A stretch of DNA of 64,000 bases from Anaspis maculata (taxonomy: Eukaryota; Arthropoda; Insecta; Coleoptera; Scraptiidae). The notes under the pieces are model-generated. The model ran no database searches, had not been told where the DNA came from, and saw nothing but the letters and a program-made list of their open reading frames with translations. Location: the NCBI GenBank assembly GCA_949128115.1, contig OX421964.1:16640892-16704891 (forward strand). Direction: 5' to 3'. This document shows, piece after piece, positions 34,550 to 46,838 of this stretch; position 1 is the stretch's first letter; every line of letters begins with the position of its first letter. Position numbers and translations under genes: made by a program.

Positions 34550-34740
34550 CAAATACAGGGTGTAAAAAAATCGAAACTTTTTTAAACACTCTGTATATTG
34601 CGGAATAAATAAAATCTTGGTTTTCAAATTTGAATTCTACAGCAGAAATTATTCTGAAAAACATTTTTGGCTTCCAAATTATCCCAACCTGAAAATTTCT
34701 AGCGTCATGGGGAAGAAATTTCGCTGGATCACCCTGTAGT
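34550..34740. mobile_element. Short element with CAGGGTG ends
   Basis: TACAGGGTGTAAAAAAATCG at 34555 and ATCACCCTGTAG at 34728-34739 give an inverted end pair. The interior (CTGTATATTGCGGAATAAAT, TTGAATTCTACAG) recurs near 13325 and 16325, next to the zinc-knuckle modules. Confidence 0.5.
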
Positions 34741-34865
34741 ATATTTCTCTCTTTAGATGGAATCTTTTCATCACTTAAATTTCTGTCTTCAGTAATAAGT
34801 AACTCCTTGAATCAAATCTTGTGACTCACTTCTTCAGTCCCTTTGAAACGCCCAACACATGTACA

Positions 34866-36127
34866 TATATTGGAAATAGAATATCTGCTGGAATTAATTT
34901 AAACAAAAACGATTTTTTTCAGCATGACTAGCTTTCAGTTACCTCTTCAACATATCAAAAGTCCTCAACTTTGGGACTGCTACAAATTAGTATACAGGGT
35001 GAAAGTTTACTATTTTACCTTACTTCTTTTCTTCCTTTCTTGAAAAACTGATGACTGAAAAAAAAACGGTTTTAGGCTAGTTTGATAGGCCATAGTCTTC
35101 CAATAAACATATAAAAAATATACCACCCAGCTACTGCTGTGTATCAAGTTACAGGGTGAAAACTATTTTTCATCTTTAATTTTTTTTCTTGGTGGATTGA
35201 AGCCGCTTCCAGTTCTTTTGCAAGCTTATAATGTCATACTGAACATATGAAAAGGATACATCTGTGCAACTGCTGCTTTTCAATTTACAGGGTGAAAAGT
35301 CATTTTCACGTTTCAATTTTTTTCTTGGTGAAATTGGCTCACACAACAATTGCGACTGATTCTTCTGTAAACTTGAAGTTTTTAGTCAAACATATCAAAA
35401 TAATACATTTCTTCTACAGCTACTTTTTTTATATAAATTTAAATATTATTATTATTATTATTATTATTAAATGTTTGGGTATATTCGGGTATATTGCATC
35501 AAAAATTCAAAAAATCTTGGATTGCAGCCAAACATTTAAATTTGCAAATAAAAACGTAGTTGTAGCAAAAATGTATTATTTTGATATGTTCGACAAAAAA
35601 CCTCCCATTTACAGAAAAAACAGTCGCAATTGTTGTGTGAGCCGATTTCATCAAGAAAAAAACTGAAACGTGAAAATGACTTTTCACCCTGTAAATTGAA
35701 AAGCAGCAGATGCAGAGATGTGTGCTTTTTATATGTTCAGTATGACATTATAAGCTTGCAAAAGAACTGGAACCGTCTTCAATCTAGATCAGTTCCACAA
35801 AAAAAAAAAATTGAAGATGAAAAATAGTTTTCACCCTGTAACTTGATACGCAGCAGTTGCTGGGTGGTATATTTTTTATATGTTTATTGGAAGACTATGG
35901 CCTATCAAACTAGTCTAAAACCGTTATTTTTGGTCATCAGTTTTTCAAGAAGAAAAGAAAGTAGAGAAAAATAATAAATTTTCACCCTGTATACTGATTT
36001 GTAGCAGTCCCAGAGTTGAGGACTTTTGATATGTTGAAGAAGGGACTGTAAGCTTACATTGGTAAAAAAATCATTTTTGTTTGAATTAATTCCAGCAAAG
36101 CACCTATTTTTTTCTAATTCCAATATA
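34866..36127. repeat. 1.26-kb palindrome of tandem subunits
   Basis: The two halves are reverse complements over ~560 bp each, centred on an ATT microsatellite near 35445-35480. Each half has three or four ~145-bp units separated by ACAGGGTGAAAA or TTTTCACCCTGT, with matched flanks such as CTTATAATGTCATACTGAA and GGCCATAGTCTTCCAATAAA. Outer limits are TATATTGGAAATAGAATA and TTCTAATTCCAATATA. No coding capacity; a transcript across it would form a long hairpin. Confidence 0.85.
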
Positions 36128-36480
36128 CTATTTTGAGACATAATTGACCCAAGTGCTAAAGGAGTGAAAGGACTCTTGAGGGCCTTGAAGCTTCCCCTAG
36201 CTTTCCTGGGCCCGTTTCTGCAAAACTTGGAAAGAGCAAGTGATTTCCGTATCATCAGCAGTGAACATGTTAACATAATTATAATAAAAACCCAAGAATG
36301 ACAAAATTTAGACATACACGTAAATTTTGTTGCATCAAGAAGAAATCTTTGAAATGGGAGGGGGGAGGGGTGTAATCTAAACCATCAGAATGTTCACCTT
36401 TTTGAGTAGTTAGAAAACAATTTTCACAAAGAAATTGGAAACTAAGATAACACAGAGTGTCCCCATATCACGATACTTAC

Positions 36481-36961
36481 TGGCATTATGCCGCGTTAAA
36501 TCAGTGAAAGCCACATCGCTGAAATGCAAGTGGCACACTTTGGAAATGGGTGTTATCGGGAGCTGAGCAGTCGGACCCGACTTCAGGTTCGTCGTCCATT
36601 TGGCGAGCAAAGTGGGCTTGCAGTGTGGTAAAGTGAACAGATCCAACGGACCCTTTTGCGAATCGACAGCGCTGTTCTCGCAGCCCGTCACGCAACAGAG
36701 GGCCGACTCGGGCGACCCCGTCGATTTTCCAGAAGCTGACGCCGCCGATGTGCAAACATCGGGCTGTGGCTTTTGGACGGCCTGGGCCGGAGGCTTCGCA
36801 GGTCCAGCGGCCCCTGGATGCGAGCGATCTAGGTAATTGTCCAAGCTCTGGATGAAAATCAAATCGGGCCTGTCTTCCAGGTAGTCTTCGACGGGGTCCA
36901 GCCAGACCGAACCGTAGGACTCATCCTCCTCGTTGGGGGGGTTCTCTTCATCTTGATCCAT
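36481..36961 (-). CDS. THAP-like zinc-finger exon
   Basis: Coding exon of 160 codons plus one base, starting ATGGATCAAG right after an acceptor (TTTCTAG) and ending at GTAAGT (36475-36480). Residues 1-40 are acidic; 50-88 are Pro/Ala/Ser-rich. A THAP-like module follows: C90 or C91 with C94, W122, C143-x2-H146-F (KVCHLHF), 48 residues between second and third ligand, as in THAP domains. The AVPTIF box would be in a later exon, which I cannot place. The exon start (MDQ), exon end and splice phase match the exon at 58793-59285, so the two are paralogs. THAP proteins are sequence-specific DNA-binding factors or domesticated P-element relatives. A 5' exon probably lies beyond 36962. Confidence 0.65.
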
Positions 36962-37557
36962 CTAGAAAGCCGTTCGTGAGAGCAACCGCCTCGAATTATC
37001 GTAAATGCTCACGTTTTATCGACGAATGACGATTACTGATTCATTCTGGTCGCTTTCATTTTGGAAAAACTGTAAACACCAACACAACATAACCTTACAA
37101 AACGATTTGGCGAACTTTACTGTCACTTGTCATATTGCCGCCATTAAAAATGACACTGTTGACAGCTCACGACCAATGATGTGATAGAAAAAGCACTAGA
37201 CGGACTGTGTAGATCGCTTCACTACACACAGACAACCACAAATAGACCTAGCCGAGTTTAGATGTTCCGGAATTCCGCACCACAAAGCGCAGAATCCGTT
37301 GAGCAAAAAAAAATGGTGGGAGAGGCTCAACTTTATCGTCATTGGAAGGCTCTGCCCAGAAATTTTTCTGCGCAAGTGCCATACTATCGATCCCCCTATC
37401 TACAACAACGCGATTGGCCGTTGTTGGCAGGCATGGGGTGCGCCGTGGAAAGTAAATTCAAATTCGGTTGTTGAGGTTAGGTCGCCGTATACCGTTATTA
37501 TTGGACGTTTTGCGCAATGCACTTTTCGTTTTGCCCAAGTCACCGATTACTTTATTG

Positions 37558-37967
37558 CAGTGATGTGAGTCGGGTATTTACCGGGTAGGTAGGTAAATAT
37601 AAATCGGGTATTTACCCGGTATTTTTCCGAGTAATATTTACCCATCCTACCCAGTTTGACAGAAAAGTTGACACTGTTGACATCTCGGTATTCTCGGTTG
37701 ACAGTGTTGACGGTTAAAGGTTAAATGATTTCTTTTTCCAAGTTCCAAGGCTTTATAAACATAACCTCCAAAGCACTTATTAATATTTTGCTGCTGTGAG
37801 CAAAAAATCATAATTGTTTGTTGTTGTGTCTCCAATTGTTAATAACAATTATTAATGAAAATAGATACCCTATTAGAGACCCGATTTTGGGTAAATACCG
37901 GGTATTCACGGTATTTACCCTGAGTATTTACCCTTCCATATAAAAACCCGGGTATTTTACATCACTG
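37558..37967. mobile_element. hAT-like MITE, copy 1
   Basis: Ends are CAGTGATGTGAGTCGGG and CCCGGGTATTTTACATCACTG. Flanks CTTTATTG (37550-37557) and CTTCATTG (37968-37975) give an 8-bp target duplication with one mismatch. The interior is rich in GGGTAAATACCCGG, so it is strongly self-complementary. Confidence 0.85.
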
Positions 37968-38074
37968 CTTCATTGACGAAATTTGAAACGGCATGCGCGA
38001 GTACTCGAGTAGTCACGCACTCAAGTTCAAATTGAATTCATGCCAGATGATTGGCTCCTGTAGTGACCCACGAC

Positions 38075-38455
38075 CAGTGATGTAAAATACCCGGGTTTTT
38101 ATATTTAAGGGTAAATACCCAGGGTAAATACCCGGTATTTACCCAAAATCGGGTCTCTAATAGGGTATCTATTTTCATCAATTGTTATTAACAATTGGAG
38201 AAACAACAACAAACAATTATGATTTTTTGCTCCCAGCGGCAAAATAATAATAAGTGCTTTGGAGTTTATGCTTATGGAACTTGGAAAAAAAAATCATTTA
38301 ACCTTCAACCGTCAACACTGTCAACCGAGCTGTCAACAGTGTCAACTTTTCTGTCAAACTGGGTAGGGTAGGTAAATATTGCTCGGGAAAATACCGGGTA
38401 AATACCCGATTTATATTTACCTACCTACCCGGTAAATACCCGACTCACATCACTG
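38075..38455. mobile_element. hAT-like MITE, copy 2, inverted to copy 1
   Basis: Same family in the opposite orientation, starting CAGTGATGTAAAATACCCGGG and ending CGACTCACATCACTG. A perfect 8-bp target duplication CCCACGAC flanks it (38067-38074 and 38456-38463). It lies 107 bp from copy 1. Confidence 0.9.
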
Positions 38456-38463
38456 CCCACGAC

Positions 38464-39974
38464 TCACGTGACGCCTTTCCAATTCAGGGGCTGAAACAAT
38501 ACGGCATTAAAAATACCTGAAATGTGACAGAACATCATGTCAAAAAAAAAAGAACCTCGCTTTATAGGGATGTTCCCGTCCACTGCCGCACGCTAGGGCG
38601 CATGCTTGGATTGCCCAGCTGGCCGGCGATCTGGGATCCGGCGACTGTCGACTGTCAAAAATAATAAGCCAGCCAATGGCTACTCTACTTAACCGTGGAC
38701 CGACAGCTTGACGTGCTATCCGACGCCGTCCGAATCCTCGGACAAATGACAAGAGTGAAGTTTAGTTTGCGCATATCTCAGTAGATGGCACTTGTGTCGA
38801 CAAAAACGTATCGCGAGTCACTGAAACAACCACCAAACGCACAATATGCTCGTTTGCTCCCACACGAGCCTTCGATTTCTTGCATTCTAACATGTTCAAA
38901 CTTTCCTTGCGCCTTATCACTAACCATTAACCTAACTTTCTCTTTGTGTTTGACGTTTTTGTCCGAGGATTTAGCCATCAACTGTCAAGCTGCGGCTGCC
39001 GTCTGTCAAAAAACCGGCGCATGCTTCCCTCACATAAAAATAGCAGGAACTACCCTACCTATAGGGATATATGCACGGATATATATGGCGAAAACTATAT
39101 GTAGAGGGCGACGTGTACCAATACACCAAGTTTGACAGTTTTGACTTATGCTGAACATAACCTCAACTCATTGATGAAGTTCAAATTTAGGCGGGCTTGT
39201 ATTATTTAGTGCTCCCGTTGAGAGTGAGCAAAGTGATTATGAGTTTAAATAATATGCGAATTTTCATTTTACTGTTTGATTACATTGTTTGCAGGAGTAA
39301 TATCGCCAACTGTCGAAACGACTGTTTATTTCGCCTGCAATATATTGTCGATGCCATTCATTAGCTGCTTTACTATAAAATCGTTACTTTTATCTTCAAA
39401 TGAAAGACTCAAGTCCTTTCTGGGTGCCACTCTTTTCTCACTGATTCCGCAACTTGCCGTCTTCACACAGTAAACTATGGTGGGAAAGGCTCATATGACT
39501 TTTCAAGATTTTTCTTCTGTAGGTAGGTATGTCATATATCTACAACAACTTTTTTATCAATTACGCAATAAGAATACCTCTCCAATCAACCTTTATGTTT
39601 ACTGGTTCTGGGGTACCTAATCAGATGCTTTAAATGTTCATATCATGCAAATGTTCGTTTAGCCAGTTTTAGTTTTAGATTCGCTACAGCCAGCCATTCC
39701 TTCCGCTACACCCAGAAATACAACATTTCAAAACCATTGTTGATTTTTCTTGAATAATAATAAATAACACTCAAATTACCTGACGCCGCCTAAGCTGCGC
39801 CGATACCGAGTGAGAGTGACACGGACACGTGAACGGTGAACGTGGAAGTTGAGGTTACGTGCTGGTTTTTGACAGGGGGTGAATAGTACACGAGCGCTCG
39901 TAGTTCGTCATCGGACCGCTATATATCCTCATTGCATCGTTGAAGTTTGTTTTGTGGTACAGTGGTACAGTATA
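38464..39974. other. Intergenic, no confident gene
   Basis: A frame with acceptor-like TTGTTTGCAG at 39285-39294 leads into ~60 hydrophobic codons ending at 39473 (GVISPTVETTVYFACN...), which might be a terminal exon of a membrane protein, but no partner exon is visible. GC content rises at 39780-39960. Nothing else recognised. Confidence 0.3.
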
Positions 39975-40147
39975 TTAAAGGTGCGTTCAGTCAGCTTATT
40001 TAGCCGCAAGTTGTAATTTTAGCCGTAAGCGCTGCATCGGTTATTGGCTGTTCTGAGGAGGCTGGTTCATAAGAGCCAATGGACATCGCTGCGCTTGCGA
40101 CTAAAATTAAAACTTGCGGCTAAACAAGCTGACTGAACGCACCTTAA
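39975..40147. mobile_element. Hairpin MITE with TTAA flanks
   Basis: AAGGTGCGTTCAGTCAGCTT and its reverse complement form the ends, with further pairing of AGCCGCAAGTT and AACTTGCGGCT. TTAA lies at both borders, suggesting a piggyBac- or Harbinger-type target. Confidence 0.8.
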
Positions 40148-40149
40148 CT

Positions 40150-41265
40150 GCGAGACTTTGTGCCATGATGTGTAGCTATAACAGTGGCTCGTGACTTGTA
40201 CAATCTTACATCAATCTGATAGCTGAGTTCTGATTTATTAGTAGTTTGGAACAGTGTCCCGAAACTTCAGACAAGACGAAACATTCGTCTAGAATGTTGC
40301 GCATTCCGTTTTCCATTTTGAAAAAAAAACAACAATTGGTGCATTGACCTTTCAAATACTCCACGGCATTTCAAGGTCATTCTAAGGACGGAATTGAATT
40401 GGTAAAATAAGCGTTGCGAAATCAATCCCTGTGAGTTTATTCCTTGACGGAATCGCACCATTTAGGTCTCTTTAGAAAGCTACAAGGATGTACTTTGGTT
40501 TGAGCCCATTGGCATTTCCAATATGTTGGGAAATTGCAGCAGATCCAAACACAATTGACGACAGCATGGTGTGACGACAGTCAGTCCTCAGAGTGGCATA
40601 CACTTTTTCAACCAGCGAATATCCATTCCATCATTTTCAATCGGAACACAAATTCCAACGTTCACAACTTGTTGATAAAACGACAACGTCAAACAAATTC
40701 CAAACATGCCCAATGATAACTTTTCACCGTCTTCTTAGTTCGCATGGCATCCGTACCGGAGCGCCACTTCCGCGCAATATTGTGCATTGGAAGGGAAAAC
40801 ACCTACCTGCACCTAAATGCAATCACTGGCAATCACATCAAACAGCACTGTGGCTCAAGAAGTCTCAGGGGGCTGCAGAACTTCAACCTTGGACAAATTT
40901 TTACTCAAGCCTTACTTAAAACTTCTTGGAACCAATTTATGCTTGGCTGTTGGAAAACAGTAATATTCATACGTGCTATTTTTCGTAGTACATATTTTTG
41001 CAGTTGTTAACACAACATTTTGGAAAACTCATTTTGAGAAACCGTGTAACAACCGAGTGTAGGTAGGTGTGGTTTGCGTCTTCTCTAGCAGAGTCGTTTC
41101 GCAGAATGCAGAGTAAAGTTCCGTATTTCTCCGCTTCGCGCGCACGACCTTTAAGTATTGCATACAGCGGAATACCTACCTACGTAAAATTTAGAATATG
41201 GAGGAGGCTAAATAATGAAAGATTTTTTTCTCGACGATTATTTCATTGGGAAAAAAAATGAAAAG
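40150..41265 (-). other. Possible decayed coding sequence
   Basis: On the minus strand, 40640-40485 reads GYSLVEKVYATLRTDCRHTM and goes on to a stop, with a neutral codon mix. Adjacent minus-strand frames at 40267-40461 look similar in composition. No domain is recognised and the frame is interrupted, so this may be an old gene or transposase remnant. Confidence 0.25.
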
Positions 41266-41361
41266 ATTATTATTTTCAATTCGGGGTCGGGGTGAAAAAA
41301 AAGGGCAATGACCGTATGCGTAGGTAAAAAACGTATACCTGTACTGTTCACGTTTCAAATT

Positions 41362-41527
41362 CAGTAGAATGACTTTTTGGAGCAAAAATGAGGTGACAAG
41401 CTGGAGGGCGGGAGGGGGGGCACGGCTACGGTTTATGGCACCTGCAAAGTTTTGGGGCGAAACTATCAACACATCCCCTCAGCCTCCAGTTTGTCACCTA
41501 ATTTTTCCTCCAAAAAGTCATTCTACT
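41362..41527. mobile_element. Short MITE, copy 2, in satellite edge
   Basis: Same ends and interior as 7036-7175 (CAGTAGAATGACTTTTTGGAG, GGCACCTGCAAAGTTTTGG). It lies between satellite sequence at 41300-41335 and the monomer that resumes near 41540, so it inserted after the array formed. Confidence 0.8.
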
Positions 41528-43388
41528 CAAAATAAAAAATGAACGGGATATAGTGAAAAGTGGAAAATTTCCTTGAGGCGAAAATTTGCTGCGGTAGATG
41601 AGTAACATCATCTCTTCAGATTGGTAGTTTTTCGTTAAGCTGTTAGGTGAGTGGCAGCCACTGAAGAAAATGATGCCAAGACGCGCCAGCACTGAAGAAA
41701 ATGTATTTAAAATGCTCATTGCGACTGAGGGAACAATGTGCAATGACCGTATGCGTAGGTAAAAAACGTAGCGAAACTAGGAAAACGTAAGTTTCTTTGA
41801 GATGAGAAAATTTGCTGCGGTTGATAAGGAGAATTCGTTTCTACAGGTTGGCGACTTTCCGCTAATGCTGTTAGGTGAATGGAAGCACTGGTAGCCAGTG
41901 AAGAAAATGATGCCAAAGCGCGGCGGTACTGAAGAAAATGGAATGAAAATATCCATTGCCCAGTAAGACTGAAAAAACAATAGGCAATGACCGTATGCGT
42001 AGGTAAAAAATGTAGCGGAAATAGGAAAACATGAAATTCCTTGACGTGAAAATTTGCTGCGGCCGATAAGAAACATTGTCTCTACAGGTTGGTGACTTTT
42101 CGCTGATGCTGTTAGGAGAGTAGCAGGGGTAGTCATTGAAGAAAATGATACTGAAGTTCGACTGAAGAAGATGGAATGAAAATGCCCATTGCCCAGTCAG
42201 GTTGAGGGAACAATGGACAATGGCCGTATACGTAAATGAAAAACGTAGTGAAAATGGGAAAACATGAGCCCTTTCTCGGTGGAAATTTGCTGTGGTGGAT
42301 AAGGGACATCGTCGCTGCTGGTTGGTGGCTTTTCGCTAATGCTGTTAGGTGACTGGCAGCCACTGAAGAAAATAATGCCAAAGCGCGGCGGCACTAAATA
42401 AAATGAAATGAAAATGACCATATTGTACAGTGAGGTTGAAGAAACAATGGGCAATGACCGTATGCGTAGATGGAAAACGTGGCGAAAATGAGAAAGCATC
42501 ATTTTTTGTGCGGTGAAAATTTGCTGCGGTCGATAAGAGACATCGTTGCAGCTGGTTGGTGGCTCTTTACTAATGCTGCTAGGAGCGTGGCATCCAGTGA
42601 AAAAAATTATACAAAGCGCGGCGGTACTAAAGAAGATGGAATGGCCCCATGGCCCTGAGGAAACAATGAGCAATGACCGTATGGGTAGGTAAAAACGTAG
42701 CAAAAATTGGAAAACGTAAGTTTCTTTGAGATGAAAATTTTTGCTGCGGTCGATAATGAGCATCGTCCCTACAGGTTGGCGACTTTTCGCTAATGCTGTT
42801 AGGCGAGTGACAGCCACTGAAGAAAATGATGCCTAAGCGCGTCGGTACTGAAGAAAGTGGAATTAATATGCTCATTGCCCAGTTAGGCTGAAGAAACAAT
42901 GGGTAATGACCATATGCGTGGGTGAAAAACGTAGCGAAAATTGGAAAACGCGAGTTTACTTGTGTTAATTTGCTGCATCGATAAGGAACATCGTCTCTAC
43001 AGATTGGTGACTTTTCGCTAATGCTGTTAGGTGAGTGGCAGCCACTGAAGAAAATTTTGCCAAAGCGCGGCGGTACTAAAGAAAATGGAATTAAAAGGCC
43101 CATTGTACAGTGAGGTTGAAGAAACAATGGACATGAGTTTACTTGCGATAATTTGCTGCGTCGATTCGACTTCGTCTCTACATATTGGTGACTTTTCGCT
43201 AATGCTGTTAGATAAGTGGCAGCCACTGAAGGAAATGATGCCAAAGTGCAACGGTACCAAAGAAAATGTAATGGAAATGCCTATTGTAAAGTAAAGTTGA
43301 TGAAACAATGGGCAATGACCGTATGCATAGGTGAGAAACGTAGCAAAAATAGAAAAACGTGAGTTTCTATGGGGTGAAAAAATTTGCT

Positions 43389-46300
43389 GCAGTCGATAAT
43401 GAACATCGGTCTCTACAGGTTGGTGACTTTTCGCTAATGCTGTTAGGCGAGTGACCGCCACTGAAGAGAATGATACCAAAGCGCGGCGGTACTGAAGAAA
43501 TTGGAATGAAAATGCTCATTGCCCAGTAAAACTGAATAAACAATGGGTAATGGAATAACCGTATGCGTAAGTGAAAAACGTAGTGAAAATGGGAAAACGT
43601 GAGTTTACTTGTGATAATTTGCTGCATCGATAAGGGACATCGTCTCTAGAGATTGGTGACTTTTCGCTAATGCTGTTAGTTGATTTATGAAAATGCCCAT
43701 TGTACAGTTAGGCTGAAGAAACAATGGGTAATGACCGTATGCGTAGGTAAAAAACGTAGCAAAAATTGGAAAACGTGAGTTTACTTGTGTTAATTTGCTG
43801 CATCGATAAGGAACATCGTCTCTACAGATTGGTGACTTTTCGCTAATGCTGTTAGGTAAGTGGCAGCCACTGAAGGAAATGATGCCAAAGTGCAACGGTA
43901 CCAGAGAAAATGGAATGGAAATGCCTATTGTAAAGTGAAGTTGATGAAACAATGGGCAATGACCGTATGCATAGGTGAGAAACGTAGCAAAAATAGAAAA
44001 ACGTGAGTTTCTATGGGGTGAAAAAATTTGCTGCGGTCGATAATGAACATCGGTCTCTACAGGTTGGTGACTTTTCGCTAATGCTGTTAGGCGAGTGACC
44101 GCCACAGAAGAAAATGATACCAAAGCGCGGCGGTACTGAAGAAATTGGAATGAAAATGCTCGTTGCCCAGTAAAACTGAATAAACAATGGGTAATGGAAT
44201 GACCGTATGCTTAGGTGAAAAACGTAGTGAAAATTGGAAAACGTGAGTTAACTTGTGATAATTTGCTGCATCGATAAGGGACATCGTCTCTAGAGATTGG
44301 TGACTTTTCGCTAATGCTGTTAGTTGATTTATGAAAATGCCCATTGTACAGTTAGGCTGAAGAAACAATGGGTAATGACCGTATGCGTAGGTAAAAAACG
44401 TAGCAAAAATTGGAAAACGTGAGTTTACTTGTGTTAATTTGCTGCATCGATAAGGAACATCGTCTCTACAGATTGGTGACTTTTCGCTAATGCTGTTAGG
44501 TAAGTGGCAGCCACTGAAGGAAATGATGCCAAAGTGCAACGGTACCAGAGAAAATGGAAGGGAAATGCCTATTGTAAAGTGAAGTTGATGAAACAATGGG
44601 CAATGACCGTATGCATAGGTGAGAAACGTAGCAAAAATAGAAAAACGTGAGTTTCTATGGGGTGAAAAAATTTGCTGCGGTCGATAATGAACATCGGTCT
44701 CTACAGGTTGGTGACTTTTCGCTAATGCTGTTAGGCGAGTGACCGCCACAGAAGAAAATGATACCAAAGCGCGGCGGTACTGAAGAAATTGGAATGAAAA
44801 TGCTCGTTGCCCAGTAAAACTGAATAAACAATGGGTAATGGAATGACCGTATGCTTAGGTGAAAAACGTAGTGAAAATTGGAAAACGTGAGTTAACTTGT
44901 GATAATTTGCTGCATCGATAAGGGACATCGTCTCTAGAGATTGGTGACTTTTCGCTAATGCTGTTAGTTGATTTATGAAAATGCCCATTGTACAGTTAGG
45001 CTGAAGAAACAATGGGTAATGACCGTATGCGTAGGTAAAAAACGTAGCAAAAATTGGAAAACGTGAGTTTACTTGTGTTAATTTGCTGCATCGATAAGGA
45101 ACATCGTCTCTACAGATTGGTGACTTTTCGCTAATGCTGTTAGGTAAGTGGCAGCCACTGAAGGAAATGATGCCAAAGTGCAACGGTACCAGAGAAAATG
45201 GAAGGGAAATGCCTATTGTAAAGTGAAGTTGATGAAACAATGGGCAATGACCGTATGCATAGGTGAGAAACGTAGCAAAAATAGAAAAACGTGAGTTTCT
45301 ATGGGGTGAAAAAATTTGCTGCGGTCGATAATGAACATCGGTCTCTACAGGTTGGTGACTTTTCGCTAATGCTGTTAGGCGAGTGACCGCCACAGAAGAA
45401 AATGATACCAAAGCGCGGCGGTACTGAAGAAATTGGAATGAAAATGCTCGTTGCCCAGTAAAACTGAATAAACAATGGGTAATGGAATGACCGTATGCTT
45501 AGGTGAAAAACGTAGTGAAAATTGGAAAACGTGAGTTAACTTGTGATAATTTGCTGCATCGATAAGGGACATCGTCTCTAGAGATTGGTGACTTTTCGCT
45601 AATGCTGTTAGTTGATTTATGAAAATGCCCATTGTACAGTTAGGCTGAAGAAACAATGGGTAATGACCGTATGCGTAGGTAAAAAACGTAGCAAAAATTG
45701 GAAAACGTGAGTTTACTTGTGTTAATTTGCTGCATCGATAAGGAACATCGTCTCTACAGATTGGTGACTTTTCGCTAATGCTGTTAGGTAAGTGGCAGCC
45801 ACTGAAGGAAATGATGCCAAAGTGCAACGGTACCAAAGAAAATGGAAGGGAAATGCCTATTGTAAAGTGAAGTTGATGAAACAATGGGCAATGACCGTAT
45901 GCATAGGTGAGAAACGTAGCAAAAATAGAAAAACGTGAGTTTCTATGAGGTGAAAAAATTTGCTGCGGTCGATAATGAACATTGGTCTCTACAGGTTGGT
46001 GACTTTTCGCTAATGCTGTTAGGCGAGTGACCGCCACAGAAGAAAATGATACCAAAGCGCGGCGGTACTGAAGAAATTGGAATGAAAATGCTCGTTGCCC
46101 AGTAAAACTGAATAAACAATGGGTAATGGAATGACCGTATGCTTAGGTGAAAAACGTAGTGAAAATTGGAAAACGTGAGTTAACTTGTGATAATTTGCTG
46201 CATCGATAAGGGACATCGTCTCTAGAGATTGGTGACTTTTCGCTAATGCTGTTAGTTGATTTATGAAAATGCCCATTGTACAGTTAGGCTGAAGAAACAA

Positions 46301-46838
46301 TGGGTAATGACCGTATGCGTAGGTAAAAAACGTAGCAAAAATTGGAAAACGTGAGTTTACTTGTGTTAATTTGCTGCATCGATAAGGAACATCGTCTCTA
46401 CAGATTGGTGACTTTTCGCTAATGCTGTTAGGTAAGTGGCAGCCACTGAAGGAAATGATGCCAAAGTGCAACGGTACCAAAGAAAATGTAATGGAAATGC
46501 CTATTGTAAAGTAAAGTTGATGAAACAATGGGCAATGACCGTATGCATAGGTGAGAAACGTAGCAAAAATAGAAAAACGTGAGTTTCTATGGGGTGAAAA
46601 AATTTGCTGCAGTCGATAATGAACATCGGTCTCTACAGGTTGGTGACTTTTCGCTAATGCTGTTAGGCGAGTGACCGCCACTGAAGAGAATGATACCAAA
46701 GCGCGGCGGTACTGAAGAAATTGGAATGAAAATGCTCATTGCCCAGTAAAACTGAATAAACAATGGGTAATGGAATAACCGTATGCGTAAGTGAAAAACG
46801 TAGTGAAAATGGGAAAACGTGAGTTTACTTGTGATAAT
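43389..46838 (+). repeat. 644-bp trimeric higher-order repeat
   Basis: Monomer types A (234 bp), B (177 bp, with a ~55-bp internal deletion after GCTGTTAGTTGATTTATG) and C (233 bp) recur in fixed order. Type A starts at 43389, 44030, 44674, 45318, 45962 and 46606, a step of exactly 644 bp for the last four. The inner copies are almost identical. The first and last A-B regions share private variants (GCTGCAGTCGATAATG, CTGAAGAGAATG, GGAATAACCGTATGCGTAAG) that the inner copies lack. Confidence 0.95.
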
